64,000 nucleotides of DNA from DASRFR01 sp035651455 (GTDB lineage: Bacteria; Acidobacteriota; Terriglobia; Terriglobales; Acidobacteriaceae), in NCBI GenBank assembly GCA_035651455.1, contig DASRFR010000047.1:868001-932000 (forward strand), given 5' to 3'. Position 1 is the stretch's first letter. Each line of letters opens with the position of its first letter. A model generated the notes under the pieces. It had not been told where the DNA came from. It saw nothing but the letters and a program-made list of their open reading frames with translations, and did no database searches. A program made the translations under genes and the position numbers. Below, one piece after another: positions 25,745 to 34,915 of this stretch.

Positions 25745-28348
25745 ATGTATTCATCTGGTGCGCGATGCCATGAACGATCCGATGTGCACTCGCTGCTTTG
25801 CTCTTTGCTCATCCTGGTAGTCGCGACGACCGCTGCGCACGCGCAAACCGATGCGGCTGGCGTTGCACAACCCATCACTCCGGCACCGCCCATCATCTCG
25901 CTCGACAAGGTCGTCAACTTTAGGACACGGCCGGATGGCATTGACGTCCAGGCGGGCGCCGCCCTGATGCGCATCACGGCGCTCACCGACGACATCGTCC
26001 GCGTGCGCGTGGCACCGGGTAATGCCTTGCCAGAGGACGCTTCGTGGGCGGTACTTGCCCCGGCTCGCCGCAAGTCCGTGAACGTGCAGCCGAGCGGCGA
26101 TGCGGCTTACGTAGGATTTCGCACCGCATCGGTGGAATTGCGCGTCGAGCGCAATCCCCTGCGCATCGTGCTTCGGGATCTCGCGGGACAGGTCATTTGC
26201 GCCGATGCCATCGGTCGACCAACCAGGTTCCAGCACGGCGGATTCTCCGCGTACAAAGCCATGCCCGGCGACGAGCACTATTTCGGATTGGGCGATAAAA
26301 CCGGCACCTTCGACCGGCGAGGCCAGTCCTACACGCTCTGGAATACCGACGTAGGTCCACAGGAATCCATCGATCCTCTCTACAAGTCGATTCCCTTCTT
26401 CCTCGCCATTCATCAAGGACGCGGTTACGGGCTCTTTCTCGACAACACGTGGCGCACCTGGTTTGACTTCGGCAAGCAGGCCCGCGACTCTTATGCTTTC
26501 GGCGCGGAAAGCGGTCCGCTCGATTACTACTTGCTGAATGGTCCCACCCCAAAAGAAGTCATTGAGAGATACGCATACCTCACCGGCACGCCGCCGCTCC
26601 CGCCCCTGTGGGCACTTGGATTCCAGCAGTCGCGTTACAGCTACACGCCGGAGTCGCAGGTGCGCGAAATTGCCGATCGGCTTCGCACGGATAAGATTCC
26701 CTCTGACGCTGTGTACCTTGACATCGACTACCAGGACCGCAATCGGCCCTTCACCGTCAACGCGCAGACCTTTCCCAATTTCCCCGGACTCGTCTCCGAC
26801 CTGCGCAAGCAGCATTTACACCTGGTGCTGATCACTGACCTGCACATCGCGCACGCGCCCAATCAAGGCTATGCGCCTTACGATTCTGGGGAAGCCGGCA
26901 ATCACTTTGTGAAGAATCCGGACGGCAGTGAATTTGTTGGTATCGTCTGGCCCGGGCCGGCGGTCTTTCCCGATTTCACCCGCGCGCAGACGCGCGACTG
27001 GTGGGGCGGTCTCTACCGCAAGTTCGTCGAGCAGGGCGTCGCGGGTTTTTGGAACGACATGAATGAGCCCTCGGTATTCGATGGGCCCGGCAAGACCATG
27101 CCTCTGGGTACGATTCATCGCATCGAGGAGCCCGGATTTACTACGCGCAGCGCCACGCATAGTGAGATCCACAACATTGTGGGCCTGGAAAATGCGCGGG
27201 CCACTTACGAGGGATTTCTGAAGTTACGTCCGGACGAGCGCCCCTTTGTGCTCACTCGTGCAACCTACGCGGGAGGACAGCGCTACGGCTTCACCTGGAC
27301 GGGCGACAACTCGGGTACATGGAATCACCTGCGCCTTGGCACCCAGATGCTTATGAATCTCGGTCTCAGCGGAATTCCTTTCATGGGCGATGATATTGGC
27401 GGCTTCGGTAGCTCTCCGCCTTCCGATTTGCTGACTCGGTGGATTGAGATTGGAGCTTTCAATCCTCTCTACCGCGACCATTCCGACAAAGGCACCCTGC
27501 CGCATGAGGTCTGGGTGAATGGCCCTGAGCAGGAAGCCATTCGCCGCCGCTACATCGAAACCCGGTACAGGCTGCTGCCCTACATCTATACGGTAGCGGA
27601 AGAAACGTCGCGCACCGGCCTGCCACTGGTACGGCCCGTGTTCCTCGATTTTCCCGAGGTCTTCGCTGCCTCTGCGCCGGCATTCGATCACATGGATACA
27701 GAGTTTATGCTTGGTTCCAGTTTGCTGATCGCGCCGCCTCCCTACGGTGAAACGCTGGACGGTTACACCATTGCGCTGCCACACGGCCAGTGGTACGACT
27801 TTTGGACGGGACTGAGATTCGCTACGCCGCCGCCCGCTCCTACTATCGTTCAAATTGTCACCGCGGCCCCCGGCGTTACCCTGAAGGCGCCAGAAAAAAT
27901 TCGTCCCCCACTGGACACATTGCCGGTCTTCGTGCGCGGAGGAAGCATTCTCCCCCTGCAACCACTTGTGCAGAGTACCGACGAAACCCCCAATGGTCCG
28001 CTGGAACTTCGCGTTTATCCCGGACCTGGATGTGCGGGCACTCTTTATTTAGATGATGGGCACACGTTCCGCTACCAACAAGGGGAATATCTGCGTCAGG
28101 ACTTCACCTGCGAGGCTGGCGCCAACTCCATCTCGGTTCATTTCCGGGCACGCCAGGGAAATTTCACTCCGTGGTGGAAAACGATTGAAGTGGTCGTCTA
28201 TGACTGGCCTTCCGCCCAGGCCGAGGCGACGCTTACCAACGGCGGGGGCGCGACGCTCACCCCCTCGTACGATGCCACTGCTCACGCCCTGCACATCGTC
28301 ATCCCGGATACAGGCAGCGATTCCACGCTGCAGTTAACTGCACATTAA
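25745..28348 (+). CDS. Exported GH31 alpha-glucosidase
   Basis: An 867-residue glycoside hydrolase family 31 enzyme. ATG 25745 has GGAGAG 7 bases upstream and begins a signal peptide (LLCSLLILVVATTAAHA). Order: N-terminal beta domain with YFGLGDKTG (about residue 175), (beta/alpha)8 barrel with WALGFQQSRYSY, LDIDYQD, the nucleophile motif WNDMNEPS (Asp near 438) and acid/base WTGDNSGTW (Asp near 521), then C-terminal beta domains with VRGGSILPLQP. These residues fit retaining alpha-glucosidases that free glucose from alpha-1,4 or related glucans, probably in the periplasm. Not clustered with other sugar genes or a transporter. Confidence 0.95.
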   Translation: MYSSGARCHERSDVHSLLCSLLILVVATTAAHAQTDAAGVAQPITPAPPIISLDKVVNFRTRPDGIDVQAGAALMRITALTDDIVRVRVAPGNALPEDASWAVLAPARRKSVNVQPSGDAAYVGFRTASVELRVERNPLRIVLRDLAGQVICADAIGRPTRFQHGGFSAYKAMPGDEHYFGLGDKTGTFDRRGQSYTLWNTDVGPQESIDPLYKSIPFFLAIHQGRGYGLFLDNTWRTWFDFGKQARDSYAFGAESGPLDYYLLNGPTPKEVIERYAYLTGTPPLPPLWALGFQQSRYSYTPESQVREIADRLRTDKIPSDAVYLDIDYQDRNRPFTVNAQTFPNFPGLVSDLRKQHLHLVLITDLHIAHAPNQGYAPYDSGEAGNHFVKNPDGSEFVGIVWPGPAVFPDFTRAQTRDWWGGLYRKFVEQGVAGFWNDMNEPSVFDGPGKTMPLGTIHRIEEPGFTTRSATHSEIHNIVGLENARATYEGFLKLRPDERPFVLTRATYAGGQRYGFTWTGDNSGTWNHLRLGTQMLMNLGLSGIPFMGDDIGGFGSSPPSDLLTRWIEIGAFNPLYRDHSDKGTLPHEVWVNGPEQEAIRRRYIETRYRLLPYIYTVAEETSRTGLPLVRPVFLDFPEVFAASAPAFDHMDTEFMLGSSLLIAPPPYGETLDGYTIALPHGQWYDFWTGLRFATPPPAPTIVQIVTAAPGVTLKAPEKIRPPLDTLPVFVRGGSILPLQPLVQSTDETPNGPLELRVYPGPGCAGTLYLDDGHTFRYQQGEYLRQDFTCEAGANSISVHFRARQGNFTPWWKTIEVVVYDWPSAQAEATLTNGGGATLTPSYDATAHALHIVIPDTGSDSTLQLTAH

Positions 28349-28350
28349 AT

Positions 28351-28378
28351 GACCCTCAGATCTGCGGTCGGTTTTTTT
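28351..28378 (+). terminator. Weak terminator candidate after the GH31 gene
   Basis: GACC ... GGTC flank a short imperfect stem (CAG/CTG) and are followed by GG and seven T, three bases after the stop. The stem is short, so confidence is limited. Confidence 0.35.
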
Positions 28379-28407
28379 CGCACGCGGGCATTCAGGTTCG
28401 CACTTAT

Positions 28408-29253
28408 GTGGACCTGACGCGTGCAGTAAATTGGGCTGCATGCGCCGGCATGGTTTGCGGCGCGCGGCATCTCATGCTTACGGTTCGCAGCGTCGCCAAA
28501 GCTTGTGTCGTGAAGGTGCTCGGCTCGGAGCGCAGGCCACGCACCATTCTCCGCGGGCCGGCTTTTGGGTATCGCTTCTGTCTTTCTCCCGCTGACAATC
28601 TAGCGTACCTGCTGGGCACCGCCGAGCCCCACTTGCAGAGAATCATCGAGCAATATGTCGCGCCCGGCGACACGGCCTATGACATCGGCGCCAACATGGG
28701 CTATGTCTCCCTTTCGCTCGCAAAAAAAGTCCGAGCCGCGGGATCGGTGATTGCTTTCGAACCTTTGCCGGAGAATTTGCAGTTACTCCGTCAGAATGTC
28801 ACGATAAACGATTTAATGAATGTGCGCATTCTTGACTGCGCGGCATCCGACTATTGCGGGGAGGCAGTGATTCGCGTGGCTGAAAATACCGCGACTGCAA
28901 GCCTGGTGTGGCACAAAGACGTTCCCACTGCGAAGCAGACGAAAATCAAGGTCGTGGCCATCGATGAATTGACTGCTCAACAGCTCATCCCGCCGCCAAC
29001 CTTCGTCAAAATTGACGTGGAGGGTTCGGAAGGCGCGGTGCTCTCCGGCATGCGCCGCACCCTGGCACGGTCGAAGCCTGTCATTTTTGTCGAATGTTCG
29101 GAGCTTGGGCGCCAGAGAGCCTGGTCTCTGCTGAACGAACTCGGCTACCAGTGCCAGTCCGCCATTACCCGCCTGCCCATAGGCAGCCTCGAACAGTACC
29201 GTCACTCCGACTTTCTGTGGCTACCGGCTGACCGGCCTACCCGGCGCTCGTAA
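28408..29253 (+). CDS. FkbM family methyltransferase
   Basis: A protein of up to 281 residues with an SAM-binding Rossmann domain of the FkbM type: AYDIGANMGYVSL (about residues 90-102), AFEPLPENLQLL, the downstream NVRILDCAAS and the hallmark VKIDVEGSEGAVL (about 206-218), then VIFVECSE. These enzymes O-methylate sugars, polyketides or other small molecules; substrate unknown. The start is uncertain: GTG 28408 has no clear ribosome site and an internal start before the ILRGPAFGYRF segment is possible. It follows the GH31 gene closely but after a possible terminator. Confidence 0.88.
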   Translation: MDLTRAVNWAACAGMVCGARHLMLTVRSVAKACVVKVLGSERRPRTILRGPAFGYRFCLSPADNLAYLLGTAEPHLQRIIEQYVAPGDTAYDIGANMGYVSLSLAKKVRAAGSVIAFEPLPENLQLLRQNVTINDLMNVRILDCAASDYCGEAVIRVAENTATASLVWHKDVPTAKQTKIKVVAIDELTAQQLIPPPTFVKIDVEGSEGAVLSGMRRTLARSKPVIFVECSELGRQRAWSLLNELGYQCQSAITRLPIGSLEQYRHSDFLWLPADRPTRRS

Positions 29254-29481
29254 AAGCTTCCGCACTCGACAGAGGACCTTTCGTCACCTCGGCGTCGGCG
29301 TACCGCCCGACTCACAACTAAAGCCTCGCCTTCTTTGCACGATATTAAGGATGAAGGCTACCCGCGCGCTCTTCCCGCAAAACCAGGAACGCTGGGACAG
29401 GCAGTTCCGGGTGCGGGTTGACCAGACTCAGCACTGGCGGTGTGATCAGTGCGCGGCGCTTTAACGCGGCAAGAGGGAGCA

Positions 29482-30804
29482 GTGACTCGTCATCAGACTG
29501 GCAAATCGACTTTGCATCGGGCGACCGCGAGTTCCCCGGCACACGCAACCCCGGTTGAGGAGCACGGGGATACCCAAACAGCGGCGGAAGCCCTGCGGCA
29601 GGCGCACGAAGAGTCCGAGCTGTTTATCAATGCGGTGCCGTCGATCCTGATCGGGGTGAACGGAAAGTCAGTCATCACCCGTTGGAACCAGGCGGCCGAG
29701 CGTTGTTTCCGCCTGTCGAAAAGCGAGGTGGTGGGCAAATCCATCGCCAGTTGCGGGATCAAGTGGCAGCGTTCCGATATGGAGGCGGAGATCGATTCGT
29801 GGCGCGCGCAAGTGCCCAAGCGCTACGACAACCTCGCGGTTGAAATCGACGGTGAAATTCATTTTCTTGGCGTCACCGCCAATTCCGTATCTCTGCCGGG
29901 GCGCGATACCGGAGAACTCCTGATCATCGCCTCGGATGTAACCGAGAGGAGGCTGCTCGAGGACCAGTTGCGGCAAGCGCAGAAACTCGAAGCCATTGGC
30001 CAACTGGCGGCCGGCATTGCGCACGAGATCAACACGCCTACGCAGTACGTGGGCGACAACACCAATTTCCTGAAGGAGTCCTGGACGCAGATCGCGGAAC
30101 TGCTGACGCTGGCGCGGGATTTGCGGGAAAAAGCCGGGCAAGCTTCCGTCCCTCCCGAGATGCTCGAGCGCTTTGATGCAATGGCGAAGCAGGCTGACAT
30201 CGAGTACCTGTTGGAAGAGGTACCCCGCGCCATTAACCAGTCGTTAGACGGCATTCAACGGGTGGCGAAGATCGTGCGCGCGATGAAGGAATTCTCCCAT
30301 CCCGGCTCGGAAGAGAAGTGTGCTATCGATATCAACAAAGCCATCGAGACCACGATCACGGTCGCGCGCAATGAATGGAAATACGTGGCCGAGGTCGAGA
30401 CCACTCTAGCACCCGACCTGCCGTTCGTGCCCTGTCATGCCGGAGAACTGAACCAGGTGATCTTGAATTTGCTGATCAATGCCGCGCATGCCGTGGCGCA
30501 AAAGGTGGGAGACGGATCGCAGGGTAAAGGCAAGATCACGGTGACCACCCGGCGCGAAGATGAGTGGGTCACGATCGCCATCAGCGATTCGGGAGTCGGC
30601 ATTCCAGAAGCCATCCGCTCCCGAATCTTTGAACCTTTCTTCACTACCAAGCCGGTCGGAAAAGGTACCGGCCAGGGCCTGGCCCTGGCGCACACCGCCA
30701 TCGTGAGAAAGCACGGCGGCAAAATCTGGTTCGAGTCGGAACCCGGCCAGGGCACAACTTTCTTTATTCGCCTTCCCCTGGCCGCGCCGGCGGAACAGCC
30801 ATGA
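29482..30804 (+). CDS. PAS-domain sensor histidine kinase
   Basis: About 440 residues, cytoplasmic, no membrane helix. A PAS domain (about residues 45-165; SILIGVNGKSVITRWN) precedes a short coiled link, a dimerisation helix with GIAHEINTPTQYV (phosphoacceptor His) and an HATPase with NQVILNLLINAAHA, DSGVGIP, FEPFFTTK and GTGQGLALAHT. The order fits an intact kinase that senses an internal signal and phosphorylates a regulator. GTG 29482 is preceded by AGAGGGAG, though rather close; a start at 29449 is possible. Its TGA overlaps the next ATG by four bases, so the following response regulator is its likely partner. Confidence 0.93.
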   Translation: MTRHQTGKSTLHRATASSPAHATPVEEHGDTQTAAEALRQAHEESELFINAVPSILIGVNGKSVITRWNQAAERCFRLSKSEVVGKSIASCGIKWQRSDMEAEIDSWRAQVPKRYDNLAVEIDGEIHFLGVTANSVSLPGRDTGELLIIASDVTERRLLEDQLRQAQKLEAIGQLAAGIAHEINTPTQYVGDNTNFLKESWTQIAELLTLARDLREKAGQASVPPEMLERFDAMAKQADIEYLLEEVPRAINQSLDGIQRVAKIVRAMKEFSHPGSEEKCAIDINKAIETTITVARNEWKYVAEVETTLAPDLPFVPCHAGELNQVILNLLINAAHAVAQKVGDGSQGKGKITVTTRREDEWVTIAISDSGVGIPEAIRSRIFEPFFTTKPVGKGTGQGLALAHTAIVRKHGGKIWFESEPGQGTTFFIRLPLAAPAEQP

Positions 30805-32036
30805 GCACCCCGAAGCGAATCCTGTTTGTGGATGATGAGCCCATGGTGCTGGTGGGACTGCAGCGCAGCTTGCGCTCCATGCGGCAGGACTGGGAGATGG
30901 TGTTCGTCGAGAGCGCGGCCAAAGCACTGGAGGCAATTGAACTCGCGCCGTTCGACATTGTCGTCACGGACATGCGAATGCCGGGCATGGATGGAGCCGA
31001 GTTGCTGCAGGAGGTTAAAAACCGGTCCCCGCAGGCCTTGCGCATGGTGTTGTCGGGACAATCCGATAATGACTCCATCCTGCGCTCGGTCAATCCCACC
31101 CACCAGTACCTGTCGAAGCCTTGCGATGGCGAGGAACTGAAATCGCGCCTGCTGCGCGCATTTGCTTTGAAAGATCTCTTGCAGAATCCGGAATTGAAGG
31201 AGTTGGTTTCGAAGCTCGATTCACTGCCCAGTCTCCCCGCGCTGTATCTGGAACTCACTCAGGAGTTGCGGGCACCAGAACCTTCCATGGCGAAGGTGGG
31301 AAAGCTCATTACCGCCGACATGGCAATGACGGCGAAAGTTTTGAAGCTGGTGAATTCAGCTTTCTTCGGATTGCGCTGCGAAGTTTCCAAGGCCTCGCAT
31401 GCGGTGGAGATGCTCGGACTGGACACGATTCGGGCGCTGGTATTGTCGACCCACGTGTTCTCGGAATTCCACGCGTCTTTCTTGACTGACGTCGACATGC
31501 AATACATGTGGGAGCACAGCCTGGCCTCGAGCAGCTATGCCAAGAGGCTGGCCACACTCGAGCATTGCGAACGGAAAACCGTGGATGACTGCTTCACTGC
31601 GTCGCTGCTGCACGATGCAGGCAAGCTGATCCTGATGTCGCTGGGTGGAGATCGTTACCGGCAAGTGACGCGGGTCAGGGACGCGGAGTCCATCCCGCTC
31701 TACGAAGCGGAGCGCAAGGTCTTCGGGTGCAGTCATGCGGAGATCGGCGCCTACCTGTTCGGATTATGGGGGCTGCCGGGCGCGATTGTTGAGGCCGTGG
31801 CTTATCACCACCGTCCTATGGAAAGCCTGCAGACGAGCTTCTCTCCCCTGGCGGCCGTGCACGTGGCCAGCGTGTACCACGAGTTGAATAGCGTCTCCTG
31901 GTTGCGCGACGGGAGCGGCGTGTCTCTCGATTTTCTTTCCAGAATCGGTTGTGCGGATCGAGAGAAGTCCTGGCGCAGCGCGCTGGCCGTTGAAACCGCC
32001 CGCGACGAAAACCCAAAGGAATCCTGCCATGTCTGA
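30801..32036 (+). CDS. Response regulator with HDOD output domain
   Basis: A 411-residue regulator. The receiver (residues about 6-120) has the acidic pair VDDEP, phosphoacceptor Asp in VVTDMRMPGMDG (about residue 54) and the Lys in LSKPCDGEE. An HDOD domain follows (about 140-340): LPSLPALYLELTQEL, ITADMAMTAKVLKLVNSAFFG, and an HD-like LLHDAGKL plus AVAYHHRP. HDOD proteins act in signal-dependent control of motility, gene expression or second messengers without a fixed catalytic activity. Overlaps the kinase (ATGA) upstream and the next regulator by eight bases (ATGTCTGA) downstream. Confidence 0.93.
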   Translation: MSTPKRILFVDDEPMVLVGLQRSLRSMRQDWEMVFVESAAKALEAIELAPFDIVVTDMRMPGMDGAELLQEVKNRSPQALRMVLSGQSDNDSILRSVNPTHQYLSKPCDGEELKSRLLRAFALKDLLQNPELKELVSKLDSLPSLPALYLELTQELRAPEPSMAKVGKLITADMAMTAKVLKLVNSAFFGLRCEVSKASHAVEMLGLDTIRALVLSTHVFSEFHASFLTDVDMQYMWEHSLASSSYAKRLATLEHCERKTVDDCFTASLLHDAGKLILMSLGGDRYRQVTRVRDAESIPLYEAERKVFGCSHAEIGAYLFGLWGLPGAIVEAVAYHHRPMESLQTSFSPLAAVHVASVYHELNSVSWLRDGSGVSLDFLSRIGCADREKSWRSALAVETARDENPKESCHV

Positions 32037-33228
32037 AAAAATCCTGTTCGTCGATGATGAACCCGCGGTGCTGGATGGATACCGACGCTTGCTGCACCGG
32101 GATTTCGATCTCGACACAGCTGTGGGCGGAAAGAACGGATTGGCAGCGATCGCTTCCAACGCCGAGGGTGGCTATGCGGTGGTGGTTTCTGACATCCGCA
32201 TGCCGGAGATGGATGGCGTTCAATTTCTGTCGCGAGTACGAACCGTGTCCCCGGATTCAGTGCGTATGGCGCTCACCGGGTACGCCGACATTCAAGCCGC
32301 CATGGACGCGGTGAATGAAGGTTCCATTTTTCGCTTCCTTACCAAGCCGTGCGACAAGCAAGTGCTGGCCAACGCTCTCACCACGGGCGTTCTGCAGCAC
32401 CGGCTCGTCATCGCTGAAAAAGAGTTGCTCGAGAAAACTTTAAGCGGCAGCATCAAGGTGCTCACCGACGTACTCAGCCTGGTGAATCCCGCCGCATTCA
32501 GCCGCGCGGTGCGCACCCGGCGCTACGTGAGCCACGTCATTCACAAGCTGAAGTTGGAAGGGGGTTGGCAATTTGAGGTGGCGGCCATGATGTCGCACCT
32601 GGGGTGCGTTACGCTCGACACCACCACGATCGACGCGGTCTATGCGGGACGTAAATTATCGCCCGAGGAGGAGGCCCGGTTCGACGCGCATCCCGTGGTC
32701 GCAGGAGAATTACTCTCGAAGATCCCCAGGCTGGAACCGGTGGCGCGCATGATCATGCAGCAGAACTCGGTGCAGGCCTCGGGGGTGAGCGGTCCGGTGT
32801 CGAGGCTCGACGTGGTGGCCCTGGGAGCGCAAATTCTGAAGGTAACGCTGGCTTATGATCAGTTGCTCAATTCCGGCAAGAGTGCGCACGACGCTATCGC
32901 ACACCTGCTCTCTAAGCCCCGCGAGTTCGAGGCGGCCATCGTCAATACTCTTCTGGATATGGAGAGTCAGCCCCAGCATATGGAAGTAAGGTCGTGCCGC
33001 ATTGCCGACCTGAACAGCGACATGGTCCTGCAGGAAGATGTGCGCACCAAGAGCGGGGTGCTGGTGGTCGCCAAGGGGCAGCAGATCACGTATCCGTTAC
33101 TGGTGCGATTGCGCAATTTCTGGGAGAGCCGGGCCATTCCCGGAAGCATCCTGGTTCACATGCCGGGTGGCGAGGCCACCGACTCCCCGGCGAGCGCCGC
33201 GTCCCAGTCAGCTGGCGCAGGCCGATGA
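32029..33228 (+). CDS. Response regulator with degenerate HD-GYP-like domain
   Basis: A 399-residue protein starting at ATG 32029 with AAGGA upstream, inside the last codons of the HDOD gene. The receiver is complete (VDDEP; Asp in VVSDIRMPEMDG; Lys in FLTKPCDK). The output domain aligns by eye with RpfG-type HD-GYP phosphodiesterases, but key residues are lost: the LHDIGK motif is MSHLGC (32589-32606) and the HHE..DGSGYP region is QQNSVQASG (about 32757). The later ARILAVADVYDAL-type segment is kept as GAQILKVTLAYDQLL. It probably cannot cleave c-di-GMP and may instead bind it or a protein partner. A C-terminal segment (about 320-385) forms a small beta domain. Confidence 0.85.
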   Translation: MSEKILFVDDEPAVLDGYRRLLHRDFDLDTAVGGKNGLAAIASNAEGGYAVVVSDIRMPEMDGVQFLSRVRTVSPDSVRMALTGYADIQAAMDAVNEGSIFRFLTKPCDKQVLANALTTGVLQHRLVIAEKELLEKTLSGSIKVLTDVLSLVNPAAFSRAVRTRRYVSHVIHKLKLEGGWQFEVAAMMSHLGCVTLDTTTIDAVYAGRKLSPEEEARFDAHPVVAGELLSKIPRLEPVARMIMQQNSVQASGVSGPVSRLDVVALGAQILKVTLAYDQLLNSGKSAHDAIAHLLSKPREFEAAIVNTLLDMESQPQHMEVRSCRIADLNSDMVLQEDVRTKSGVLVVAKGQQITYPLLVRLRNFWESRAIPGSILVHMPGGEATDSPASAASQSAGAGR

Positions 33229-33422
33229 ACATCCCTTGGTGCCGGGCAACAGCTCGGTAACTGTTACTTCTCCCGTTTCCGATTCTGCAACCTTCTGTGC
33301 AAAAGTCGCAGGCCACCATTGCGCAAGTTTTTTCATCTTGACAGGCGGGCGGAAATCGCGGAAAACCATAAGCGAGCACCTCCTCCGCGATTCTCCCGAC
33401 TACCACTCGATCGAGGACCACC

Positions 33423-33623
33423 ATGGCAAGCACCGGCATTAATCTTATCGAGCAGGATGCAAAACTGGCGTGGCGTCGTTTCCGGGGTAATGCGACAGCG
33501 CAGGAGATGCTGCGCTGGATTAACCACGAATTTCGCCGTGGCTACCGGCTGCAAGACTTTGAAGAATCCATCGCGAAATTAAAATCCCGCGGCGAGACAC
33601 TCGACACGAAATCCGCTGCGTAG
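33423..33623 (+). CDS. Small conserved-looking soluble protein, unknown
   Basis: A 66-residue charged helical protein (QDAKLAWRRFRGNATAQEMLRW, then FEESIAKLKSRGE). ATG 33423 has GAGGA at good spacing. It starts about 195 bases after the signalling triad and could be in its transcript or separate. No family is recognised; a small regulatory or DNA-associated role would be a guess. Confidence 0.55.
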   Translation: MASTGINLIEQDAKLAWRRFRGNATAQEMLRWINHEFRRGYRLQDFEESIAKLKSRGETLDTKSAA

Positions 33624-33902
33624 CCCCCTGCAGTTTTCACCGTAAATTCAACCTCTCACTTTCGACCCGTGTGTCTCTGCCTGGAGTCGCTCAAGATTGA
33701 GGTACTCCGGCCATCTGGCACGCGGGGGAACGCCTCGGCCTGACTCCCACATCCAGCTCACTGCTGCGTTTCCGCCGGCAGAACCGCTGCCAGCTGTCTC
33801 CGCGCCAAGTCCGCCCCATCGGTGATCTCAGTCACAGCCAGCCGGTGGCATCCCGACCAAGAATGAAATTGGTCAAAGTTCGCTTTCTCGCGCGGAGGTC
33901 GT

Positions 33903-34229
33903 ATGAACAAGGCCGCAGTTCTGCTCATTATTTTCCTTTCCCTTCCGGTCATCGCGGCGGATAAGGAGAAGTCACTGATCACGGTGAAGGATACCCAGGT
34001 CAACAACGGTGTGGTAATCGTGAACGTTCGGGTCGCCGGTAAAGCGCACGAATTGCAGTGCAACAAAGAGATCGCCGACTGTAAGGTCCCGGAACCGGGC
34101 GACTATTGGATGGTCCGACTTCCCAAAAATTGGGGGATTTACGACTGCGCCAACGTCGATCTGTATTCGCAGGCGCTCGATCCGGAGAGCGATAAGAAAT
34201 TCGGCGAGTATTGCTTCCTGGAGAAATAG
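33903..34229 (+). CDS. Small exported cysteine-containing protein
   Basis: A 108-residue protein with a signal peptide (MNKAAVLLIIFLSLPVIA) and strong ribosome site GGAGG five bases before ATG 33903. The mature part is beta-rich (SLITVKDTQVNNGVVIVNVRV) with four cysteines (LQCNKE, ADCKV, YDCANV, EYCFLE), allowing two disulfides. No family assignment; periplasmic location inferred. Confidence 0.65.
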   Translation: MNKAAVLLIIFLSLPVIAADKEKSLITVKDTQVNNGVVIVNVRVAGKAHELQCNKEIADCKVPEPGDYWMVRLPKNWGIYDCANVDLYSQALDPESDKKFGEYCFLEK

Positions 34230-34302
34230 TCAGGCTCAGGATCGCGAGCAGCGTAGTTCCCGACCATCCGTGTGAATGCTCGCACGACGCGCGAGGCTGA
34301 AT

Positions 34303-34779
34303 ATGCATGAATCAGAAATATCCGAGGCGCCCGGCAACCAGCCGATCGCGCGAATCCTGGTGGCCACGGACTTTTCCGCCCAGGCGGAGACCGCCTTATG
34401 CTGGGCACAGCGGTTCAGCGCTGCATTTGGCTGCAAGCTGATCCTGCTGCACGTGATCGACGTCTTTGGCCTGGCGGAAACCAGTTGCCACATGATCGGC
34501 AGCGATTTCCTCCCAGTGCTCCGGGATCAGGCGCGCGACAACATGCATCGCTGGCATGAACGCGTACCCCAGGCGGAAGCTCTCATCCGGGAAGGGTCGC
34601 CGCGGCCGATGATTGTGGATGCGGCGGCGGAGTTGCGTTGCCAGATGATTGTAATGGGCACGCACGGTCGCTCCGGGCTGGCGCACCTCCTCCTAGGCAG
34701 CGTCGCGGAATACGTAGTCAGGCACAGCAAGGTGCCGGTGCTGACGGTGGGGATGCCGGCAATGCCGCAAAAATCCTGA
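34303..34779 (+). CDS. Universal stress protein (UspA family)
   Basis: A 158-residue UspA-fold protein. ATG 34303 has GAGG seven bases upstream; the longer frame from 34276 adds a basic leader. It has the N-terminal RILVATDFS strand and the ATP-binding loop GTHGRSGLAHLLLGSVAEYV followed by KVPVLTVG, so it belongs to the ATP-binding group. Usp proteins buffer stress responses; the target is unknown. Single domain, no fusion. Confidence 0.93.
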   Translation: MHESEISEAPGNQPIARILVATDFSAQAETALCWAQRFSAAFGCKLILLHVIDVFGLAETSCHMIGSDFLPVLRDQARDNMHRWHERVPQAEALIREGSPRPMIVDAAAELRCQMIVMGTHGRSGLAHLLLGSVAEYVVRHSKVPVLTVGMPAMPQKS

Positions 34780-34915
34780 GCGCGCCACAGCCGGTCGTTG
34801 TTTTACGTGGAAGCTCCCCGCCCTACCCCCGCGGTTTCATAACTCCTGGGATATTCCCTGCCGGATTTTTGCTTGAACCATTTACAATGCCGCTTCCCCA
34901 CTCGGAGGCATTCTG

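Noticed and set aside
25751..26815. A 354-codon minus-strand frame opposite the GH31 gene
   Set aside because: Antisense to a complete GH31 enzyme with both catalytic Asp motifs; not coding in appearance.
33257..33267. GTAAC-T-GTTAC near the end of the signalling operon as another copy of the palindrome
   Set aside because: Half-sites are everted and spaced by one base, unlike the GTTAC-N4-GTAAC sites; likely chance.
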